DNA of 64,000 nt from Siphlonurus alternatus (Eukaryota > Arthropoda > Insecta > Ephemeroptera > Siphlonuridae). A program made the position numbers and the translations under genes. A model generated the notes under the pieces. It searched no databases, was not told the DNA's origin, and saw nothing but the letters and a program-made list of their open reading frames with translations. The stretch lies in NCBI GenBank assembly GCA_949825025.1, contig OX463778.1:43626646-43690645 (forward strand). The letters are read 5' to 3'. This document shows, piece after piece, positions 38,826 through 49,672 of this stretch (its first letter is position 1; each line of letters begins with the position of its first letter).

Positions 38826-41800
38826 CAGCATGGAAATGAATACGTGCTTGCTGACTCGGGTGTCACCACGGTGGTGCTTGCTGTGATGGACACGCGACGT
38901 CAAGACCCGTCATCACTTTCTAACCACAATAGCTCGCGACATCTACCAGCAAAGTCGCTGGGGGAACAACAAGGCTTTCTGACAGATTTACTGCCTCGCC
39001 GATGCATCTCACAAATACCAAGCATTCTTTAACAAAGCAAACAATTTTTTAATTAATTTAATTGATCGATGTCAAAAAAATAATATGTATAAATTAAATT
39101 TTTATTCTATTTTTTTTTTTTTTAAATATTTTATTGATTTTAAAATATCGTATTTTTGATCAAAAACATTATCAATACTTCAAGTTTTTATTTGTTATTT
39201 TAAATGGTACGTGGAAAGCATCAGGTTACATTTAAACTGTCCGACACAATGGACCAGCCCGTATGTCTACATCCATTATGTGGACCGGTCCTCGCTTAGC
39301 TGGGATCTTCCTCAGCACTAACAACTAGAACATCCATGCAAGCATCACCGCCAGTCATTCCAGCAGTACCACATGTGGAAGATCATTATTTACATCTAGC
39401 TCTAATCGATAGCCATATAAAGAGAAACTAACGTAATTTGAATTGTAAAATCAAACATTATACATATCGATAATTAATCGATCCATTAGCAATTGATTTA
39501 TACTTGATGAAATGTTTTTAATTATCATAAAATTATTTATAATATACGAAAAAATTGTTTCAGAATTAAATGTATATGCAGTAACAAGTTGTTAATAACA
39601 ACGGTTTGTTACAATTATTCCATTAAGAGTAGAAGACTTTGATGCAGTATTTAAGATGTTATGTTACATATGAAGAATATTTTTATAGCAATTGATGAAA
39701 TACCAACATTATGTAAGTAATGGTTCTGTTTTTATCTCTTTGATTATCTTTTTGCCTCCAGCTGTATCTTCTTCGAAACGATTAAAATATTACGTCACTG
39801 ATGTTGCCTGCGTTTAATAAAATATTATTGCAGTAATTCATGTAAAACGTTTCTTAGAGGATCGTAAAAAATCCCAACATCAGAATGTGTACACAAAGTG
39901 TTTGCTTTCATAAAGCTGTACCCTTGTTTTGTACAGTGGCATCGTAATAAAGAGGGGAGATAAGAAAAAAAAATCAAAAGAGCTGTATTTTTTCAAATCA
40001 TAATTACACACTTCATGTTTAATTGTTTAAGAAAATTGATACTCCAATAAGCATTATATGTAATGTATATTCCATTCACAGAATACCCCCCTCTATTAAT
40101 GAGTTAATTTTACTACGCTGAAACGTCTGTCGTCGATTTCGCGCGCCAGCGCCGCCTTTGCTGGGGCCCTTAAAAATAGGGGGACCCACTTTTCATGTAG
40201 ACCACCTCGGGGGGTACCTCTGAGCCGATTTTGAGCGTCCCGGAATTTTTTTTCGGGCCAGGAAAATTACCCAAAAGTGCAAACTCGCGATGTGTCAAAG
40301 AGGTGGTGGAGAAAAGGTGAGATATGGGTCCCCCCATAAAAAAATCGGGATTTCCGAATCTCTAAAAAAATTTCGAAAAATGTCAAAAAATTTTGGGTTT
40401 TTCGCGATTTTTCGGAGAAAAAAACCCTCAAAAACCTCGAAAGTTTCGAAATGTTTGATTTTGACGTCAGAAATGAAAAATAGACGAAATTTCACATAAA
40501 ATGGGCATACTGAAAAATTCCGCAAAATATGATGCCGTTTCGGCCCCGCGTCCCGGAAAAGGGTCTTTCCGGGACCCATTTATCTATTGGAACAGTGCGC
40601 GCTAGCGCACCGGTCCAATGAGACGAAATGGGCCTAAAAATCATGTGACCCGGGTCCATTCAAAAAAATTCGAAAAAAATCATTATTTTGGGGGGCGCAA
40701 AATTTTGAATTTTCAGCATAGGGAAATGCGGGTTAAAAGGGGTCACTTTCGGACCCCACAGCTCAAAAACTTACAGAGATAGCTCGATTCTGAAAGAAAA
40801 ACGCTAGCTGGGTTTGTTCCGGACTACAAAACTGCTATCTTGAAAATTTCGAATTTTGAGTTTTAATTTTCAAAATCCCGGTTTTCCGGGACACGTACTC
40901 GAAAATCGGGCAAACCAGTAACTTTTGATGCACCGAGACCAAGAAAAAGTTGTTTACCATGGTTTTTTACACCTTCTATCAAATTTTCAAAACGATCGAA
41001 TCATTTTTCGCGAAGTTATGGCGCCCGAAAATCGAATTTTATATTCGCCTTATTTCCCCATAAGGATTAACCCGGGAAATTTCACCCGAAAATGAAATTT
41101 TCGAATCTCGGGTTTTTAAATTTTTTTCTAAAACAGTTTTTCACGAGGAATCCGAATATGGCCTCAGAATTGAGCTACAACGAAAATTAAAATAAGGAAA
41201 AAATCTTGAATTTTTTCAAAACCTGACTTTTTTCAAAAAAACCATTAATAACTCAAAAAGTTGGAATTTTAGCGCTTTTTCGTGGGCACCGTTGGAAAGC
41301 CAGTAAAATTTGGCTCTAGAAAAATGATGTTCAAAAAACACGGGACCCATACAAAAAATCACAGAAAATCGCAAAGTTGAGAAATTTTGTGATTTTCGTC
41401 ATTTTCCAGGTAGAGCAAATTTCCGGTTTTTCCTTTTTTCCGTAACTTTTTTTCTTTTGATTTCTGGGCAAAACGGTGACGGCTCCCCGCTCCAGGCGAC
41501 GCCTGCCCCAGACCTTTTTTTTGACGAGCTTTCCAACGGCGGGCTCAAAAATAAGATCCGACTTATGGTTCGTGACTTATGGCACGTTTTTGAAAATGCA
41601 CTTTTCCTCGGCGTCCCGGAAAAAAAATCCGGGACGCCGAATTTTGGGAACCATTTTTTCTGGACCCAAATTTTGTGTTCTTTCGATTGGTGTCATAAGA
41701 TTTGCCATAAGTCCCATAGGAGCCGAGATAATGGAGGGGGAAGGTAAAGACAATTTATTTTTATGGCTATTATTTGGTTTATATATTATATAATTGTAAT

Positions 41801-44800
41801 AGCATTATATTTACATATTTCTCGATGCGCCCGCTGCCATAACATGAAATCTTATGGAACTAGCGTTGCCAAACTTTGATATAAGAGGCATGGGATGTAC
41901 CTGCACCTGTCCAGCTATGTTTCAGCCTTCCATTGATTGATCTAACAACAATTTTAAGCGACGATCTTTGATCCGAGTGCCTTTACCATTATATTTATTG
42001 ATTTCTCGATGCGCCCGCTGTCATAACATGAAATCTTATGGGACTAGCGTTGCCAAACTTTGACATAACATGCATGGGACGTGCCTGCACCTATCCTGCT
42101 ATGTTTTAAGCTTCCATCAATCAACTTTCGACACTTTTAAGCGAGGATCTTTGATCCGAGCGCCATTTGAGTTCACTTTTGCATGCTAAAACCACCCTCC
42201 ATCCGTCTTCAATTTTCAGCGAGGCTGCGGTAGCAGCCGAGCTCCATTGAGTATGACCTATGAGTGCTGGCTAACCTTCATCTAGCCAAGAATTTTAAAA
42301 CATTTGCCAGAATGAAGCAATTTCTATATGCTAAGATGTAATTTTTATATATTATGCATGCAATTTCCTATGTGAAATGCAATATAAATATGAAAGTATT
42401 GCCGCCACGGCTTTACAAATTTAAAGTATGATAATGTTACGATGTGGGCATGTAATAGCCTCTATTTGACAACTTTTAAGCCCATAAACACGCCTCCATC
42501 ACGTTTCTTTCTATGGAAACCACTGTACTTTTATAGCATTTAGATGAGATGCGGCGCCGGCCCTGGAGAGGGCATGAAACATCATAGGCTTATGAAAATC
42601 ACCATGAACCTTCGTTTTAATGTTCTCTAACATAAAAATGTCCATTTAGGAAAAATCGGATAAAAATTGACCGTTTTTCGCGGGAAATTCGAATTTTTTA
42701 GCAAATTTCATGATATGTATACTATGCAATAATATAGCAAAATCGACAAAAAAATAAAAATTTGAGATGAGTGTCATTTCCCACTATATCGACCACGTTG
42801 AGTTCGAATTTTCATGAATTTTTACTCTCGGACCAAAACTTGAGGCAGAGGGGCAAAAACACCATTTGGTTTTATTGTCATTATAATTGCCGTGATTTTA
42901 TGCATGTTTTTATAATAAAAGGAATGTGTAAACGGGCTGACTTGAGTGGTGTGACCCGTCCCATGTAAAATTAACCCAGGAACTTGAATTTGACCAAATA
43001 AATGACCGGAAGTGGACAGGAGAGGCGGGAAATTCAAATTTTGGTCAACATTTCATATATGTTATGTTTTTATGGTGTTATCAGTGTCGTTTGAGTAAAC
43101 CGTTGCGGACGAACTCTGGACTGTTGATTGTCGGCTGCATAGCAACCGATTGTTTTGTTTGTTGGGCGACCGGTAAATTCAAATATTTTTAAATTCTCGC
43201 CGGCCGCTGTTGACGTTCTTCGACGTTTTGCTCAACTTTTTGAAATTTTAAGGTAAAGATTAATATTGTGTATTTTTTAATGACTTCATCAAACTTTATT
43301 GAGCATTGATATTTTATATTTTAAACCACTGACCGCTACCAGGTTCCTCTGATAAGCCCCTTTCGCTTTTCGGTTTCCCGGTTTCATCCGATTAAAAAGC
43401 TTTCTTTCATACCCAACAAGGCCACAGACGGTTGTACCTCATGGCGTGGCTGTGCCTTGGGACAGCATGCTGCAGCAACACAACCTCATATGTTTCCTTT
43501 AAGTGGGAGCGCACAGCCCCCCGCGAGACCGCACTCTGCCGAGTGTTTCGCTGCGGACGGACTCTCCACTGTTGATTCTCGGCTGCATGGCAACCGATTG
43601 TTTTGTTTGTTCGGCGACCGGTAAATTCAAATAAATTTAAACTCTCGCCTGCCGCCGTTGACGTTCTTCGATGTTCTACTCAAGTTTTTGACATTTCAAG
43701 GTAAAGGTGAACGTTATATGTATTTTTTATTGGCTTCAAACTTTATTGAGCATTGATATTTTAAATTAAACCAGTGACCGCTACCAGGTTTCTCTGATAT
43801 GCCCCTTTCGCTTTTCGGTTTCCCGGTTTCATCCGATTAAAAAGCTTTCTTTCCTACCCAAGAAGGCCACAGACGGGTGTACCCTCAGGGCGTGGCTGTG
43901 CCTTGGGACAGCGTGCAGCCGCAACACAACCTCATATGTTTCCTTTAAGTGGGAGCGCACAGCCACCCGCAAGACCGCACTCTGCCGAGTGTTTCGTTGC
44001 GGACGGACTCTCGACTGTTGATTCTCGGCTTCATGGCAACCGGTTGTTTTGATTGTTGTGCGACCGGTAAATTCAAATATTTTTAAACATTCGCCGGCTG
44101 CCGTTGACGTTCTTCGACGTTTTACTCAACTTTTTGGCATTTGAAGGTAAAGATTAATATTGTGTATTTTTTAATGACTTTAAACTTTATTGAGCATTGA
44201 TATTTTATATTTTAAACCAGTGACCGCTACCAGGTTCCTCTGATAAGCCCCTTTCGCTTTTCGGTTTCCCGGTTTCATCCGATTAAAAAGCTTTCTTTTC
44301 ATACCCAACAAGGCAACAGATGGGTGTACCTTCAGGACGTGGCTGTGCCTTGGGACAGCGTGCGGCCGCAACATAACCTCATATGTTTCCTTTAAGTGGG
44401 AGCGCACAGCAGGCCGCGAGACCGCACTCTGCCGAGTAGTTTTTTGCGGACGAACTCTCGACTGTTGATTCTCGGTTCCATGGCAACCGGTTGTTTTGAT
44501 TGTTGGGCGACCGGTAAATTCAAATATTTTCAAATTCTCGCCAGCCGCCGTTGACGTTCTTCGACGTTTTACTCAACTTTTTGACATTTTAAGGTAAAGA
44601 TTAACATTGTGTATTTTTTAATGACTTTAAACTTTATTGCACTTTGATATTTTATATTTTAAACCAGTGACCGCTACCAGGTTCCTCTGATAAGCCCCTT
44701 TCGCTTTTCGGTTTCCCGGTTTCATCCGATTAAAAAGCTTTCTTTTTATACCCAACAAGGCAACAGACGGGTGGGTGTACCTTCAGGACGTGGCTGTGAC

Positions 44801-46299
44801 TTGGGACAACGTGCGGCCGCAACATTACCTCATATGTTTCCTTTAAGTGGGAGCACACAGCCTCCCGCGAGACCGCACTCTGCCGAGTATTTCGTTGCGG
44901 ACGAACTCTGGACTGTTGATTGTCGGCTCCATGGCAGCCGATTGTTTTGTTTGTTGGGCGACCGGTAAATTCAAGCATTTTTAAATTCTCGCCGGCCGCC
45001 GTTGACGTTCTTCGACGTTTTACTCAACTTTATGACATTTTAAGGTAAAGATGAATATTATGTAATTTTTATTGACTTCCAACTTTATTGCACATTGATA
45101 TTTTATATTTTAAACCAGTGACCGCTACCAGGTTCCTCTGATAAGCCCCTTTCGCTTTTCGGTTTCCCGGTTTCATCCGATTAAAAAGCTTTCTTTCATA
45201 CCCAACAAGGCAACAGACGGGTGTACCCACAGGGCGTGGCTGCCCACATAAAACTTTTTTCCTTCTATCACATTTCTTTTTATTATAAAAGAAATGTGTT
45301 AGAACTTTATTCTAAAACATTTCTTTGTTTCAATAAGAAATGTTTTAGATGTCTTCACATTTTTAACATTGGTAGAAATGATGTAGAATAAATTCTATTC
45401 TACTACATTTCTTATTCATTTATGGTGCTGATTTATTACTTCCTTTAACCATAAAACAAACTCTTCTACAATATTTCTTTCTTCATTTTGAAGAATTTAT
45501 TATTATATTTATATATTTATTTAAATTCTATATATATTCTATTCATGGCTGTATTGTTTAAAATCAATTATAGCTCATTTGCATTAGCAATAATTGTAAT
45601 GTAAGTTACACCACTCAATTCCTCAATTTTTTCTTAATAATTTGCATGTTTTAAAAATTTAAAAATATTAAACTGACTATTTTTTATTTTTGAAGTCACC
45701 GAGATTTGAACCTGCAGCCCTGCCTAACTTTCAATTCTAACGTTTTTTTTTCCTACCTGACACCGACGTCTAACCCCCTAGGACACGCACGCTCGCATGT
45801 AAGAAGAAGGAAAAAGAGAGGCATATAAGTTAGAAGTTTCTTGAGGGGTGGGAAAATTCAAACTGATAACTTCAGATCTCTGCTGAGATGATTATACAAT
45901 ATAATATACCGCGCGTGTACTATATAAAAAATATGCAAAAAGGTTTTTACTTAATTCTCCATCATAATTTAATTAAGACTCTTGAACGAAAGTATAAAAA
46001 TCATTTGAATCTGATCAATGCATTAATTAATTATATTATTATAATAATTATCAGTCAAATGATTTTTCAAAATTAAATTTAATATGAAAAATTGTTATTA
46101 ATGCATTAAATTTATAAACATGTTTAAAATTTAAGTTTAGCTTTATTAAAATATATTAATTATTATTATAATTATACGTTATAGCAAACAATTATTGAAT
46201 GCACACCTTGCCGACCCATCATAAATAATCCAGTAAAAAATAATATAGAGGGGAAGGGGGTCTAAAAATTCTAATTACATATAATTATATACATAATAT

Positions 46300-46373
<74 letters not shown>

Positions 46374-49300
46374 AATTATATAAATGCAATGATCGATCAA
46401 TATAATATATATACAATAATATATCAATATATACAATATTAAATTTATTGATACATTATTGTACTCATTAGTACACATGCATGACACAGTTAAATATTCA
46501 ACAATACCGTACATATTCTTTTATTTCCATGGCACTAATTGAAAAATGCAATCTACGTAGATTGCATTTTTCAATTAGTGCCATGGAAATAAAAGAATAT
46601 AATTATGAGCTGATATAAACAAAATTATATATTATATATCTGAAATTTTTCTATGTTGTATAACAATTTTAGATTAATTGCATCTTTTTTTTTCTTTTTT
46701 TCAATGAAATATAATTTATGTACCATTCAAAAATATTTCTACCGTGTTATTCCTGAATAAATCCATAGTGGAAAATATTTAGAAGAGTACACCTAAAAAA
46801 ATATGCTCTTACAATGTTAGTTCTAAAGATATTCTATTTTATTTTTCATATTTTATGGCCCTACTTTTGTATCCTTCATAATTTTTTTCCCCTAATTCTA
46901 AATACTTTCTGCTTGAATTTTCTTCTTTAAATAAAACAGAACACATTAGGAATATCTTTTACACATTCCAAATATATTCTACGAAAAAGAATTTATTTTA
47001 TTTATTTTATAATAATTGAACAGAAATATCATAGAACGGTAAACAAAGGAACAGAAAACCCTTGGAAAGTGTGAAAAGTCACAAAATTTATGATAGAAAT
47101 GTTCAGAAATGTGCCTGAAAATATTTAGACTGCTTTTTAATGTGTTAGAAATGCATATTTTTACAAAAAGAAATGCATTAGAGCGAAAAATGTTTTATGT
47201 GGGTGTGCCTTGGGACAGCGTGCGGCCGCAACATAACCACATATGTTTCCTTCAAGTGGGAGCGCACAGCCACCCGCGAGACCGCACTCTGCCGAGTATT
47301 TTTTTGCGGACGAAGTCTCGACTGTTGATTCTCGGCTCCACGGCAACCGGTTGTTTTGATTGTTGTGTGACCGGTAAATTGAAACATTTTTAAATTCTCG
47401 CCGGCCGCCGTTGACGCTCTTCGACGTTTTACTCAACTTTTCATCATTTCAAGGTAAAGACGAATATTGTGTAATTTTTATTTACTTCAAACTTTATTGA
47501 GCATTGATATTTTATATTTTAAATCAGTGACCGCTACCAGGTTCCTCTGATAAGCCCCTTTCGCTTTTCGGTTTCCCGGTTTTATCCGATTAAAAAGCTT
47601 TCTTTTCATACCCAACAAGGCAACAGACGGGTGTACCCTCAGGGCGTGGCTGTGCCTTGGGACAGCGTGCGGCAGCAACACAACCTCATATGTTTCCTTT
47701 AAGTGGGAGCGCACAGCCACCCGAGAGACCGCACTCTGCAGAGTATTTTTTTGCGGACGAACGCTCGACTGTTGATTCTCGGCTCCATGGCAACCGGTTG
47801 TTTTGATTGTTGGGCGACCGGTAAATTCAAATATTTTTAAATTCTCGCCGGCCGCCGTTGACGTTCTTCGACGTTTTACTCAACTTTTCATCATTTCAAG
47901 GTAAAGACCAATATTGTGTATTTTTTTTTTACTTCAAACTTTATTGAACATTGATATTTTATATTTTAAACCAGTGACCACTACCAGGTTCCTCTGATAA
48001 GCCCCTTTCGCTTTTCGGTTTCCCGGTTTCATCCGATTAAAAAGCTTTCTTTCATACCCAACAAGGCCACAGACGGGTGTACCCTCAGGGCGTGGCTGTG
48101 CCTTGGGACAGCGTGCGGCCGCAACATAACCACATATGTTTTCTTTAAGTGGGAGCGCACAGCCATCCACCAGACCGCACTCTGCCGAGTATTTCACTGC
48201 GGACAGACTCTCGACTGTTGATTCTCGGCTCCATGGCAACCGGTTGTTTTGATTGTTGGGCGACCGGTAAATTCAAATATTTTCAAATTCTCGCCGGCGA
48301 CCGTTGACGTTCTTCGACGTTCTACTCAAGTTTTCATCATTTCAAGGTAACTTTGACCCCTCATTCTTTAACATACACTCTACCCCACCTAAAATCACCT
48401 CAGGAACACGATTTTGAGGGTTTTAAAGACCTAACGCCAATACCGACGCCGCGAAATTCAAATTTTTGAGCTTATCACCCATTGTCCACACCATTGTCCA
48501 TTGACCGTCGTCTCATTAAAATTGTCTTTCGTCTTTCCTCTTTGCTGTCTGTCAATTCGTGTTTGGTGAAAAATAAAAGCACCAAGACCATTACTACTAC
48601 CATTACCGAACACCAAGCACCGACCACCGCATTAGTATGGCCCCCGATTGTTAAGACAACTTGCAAGTTGTCCCCCCCCGCTTGTTAAATATTGTTAATA
48701 AGTTGCCCTATATTTAAGGTAGAGATAATATGGATCAGCTGGCCCAATGCTAAAAAAATCCCATTCATAAAAATTATGAAAAAAATTTATAATGTTCTCC
48801 TTAACATACCTTATCAGTAGGTAAAATATCAGGTATACAAAAACGAGCTAGTTTTTGAGTTATTAATTTTTAAAGTTGACTAATTTAACATGGAAGTTCC
48901 GTTTCTCCATGTTAAATTAGTTAACTTTAAAAATTAATAACTCGAAAACTAGCTCGTTTTTGTATCCCTGATATTTTACCTACTGATAGGGGATGTAGAG
49001 GAGAACATTTTAAATTTTTTTCATAATTTTTATGAATGGGATTTTTTTAGCATTGGGCCAGCTGATCCATATTATCTCTACCTTAATGTAGAAACGCATA
49101 TGAGTTATATAATTGGTAAATAGGTAAATTAATATACCTCATCTGCATGTAAAAATGTAAGATAACGAATCTTATAGAAATGAAATAAGTTAGCTTTCCC
49201 GAATGTATACATACAGACAGAAGCTTTTAACTAATTAAAACATTTTTAAATATTAAATTAACGAAATTAGTTACACATTTTCCACATTAATTACACATTT

Positions 49301-49633
49301 TATTAATAAAAATATACCCACTTAGCTTAATTAATAGGTGTTTAGAATATATAAATTCTTAAGTTTTGGATCTCATGAGAATAGTACTTAACTTATAATG
49401 GTAAATAAATGTACAGTTTTTGTGTGAAATTAAATTCATAATTATTCTAAATGAGCTGACGAGAGCTGTGGTATTTTAGCAAATGTACAATTTATGCGAA
49501 TAAAAGGGCGTGACGATGGCTGCAAACTGCAAGAACTCCCTTCTCTTCTGCGTTCGTTCTTATTATCTAGTGCCATGTTTGAGGACAACAATGTAAGACG
49601 GGTGCTGCGGAGGGAGGAGTAGAGGTGAGAGAC

Positions 49634-49672
<39 letters not shown>

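Larger units (their letters stand above)
45243..47203. mobile_element. 1.96-kb TIR element inserted in the satellite
   Basis: Starts CCCACATAAAAC and ends GTTTTATGTGGG, with further inward similarity (TTTTT, then repeated CATTTCTT words). Comparison with intact satellite monomers (GGCTGTGCCTTGG) shows a 2-bp TG duplication at the junctions, so both ends are well defined. No transposase is encoded. The interior has short ACATTTCTT/AAGAAATGT hairpins near each end, a tRNA-like B box (GGTTCAAATCT, minus strand, near 45710), a (TA)n run and an 88-bp perfect palindrome. Confidence 0.78.

Noticed and set aside
38696..38903. Ser-Leu repeat proteins on the minus strand
   Set aside because: Translations of the (GA)n microsatellite.
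40290..41793. Open frames of 69-105 codons in the repetitive block
   Set aside because: No domain, no conservation evidence, peculiar composition; both strands are open by chance.
45700..45800. Functional tRNA gene
   Set aside because: A B-box-like GGTTCAAATCT is present, but the A box is too far away (about 65 nt) and no cloverleaf can be drawn; at most a SINE relic.
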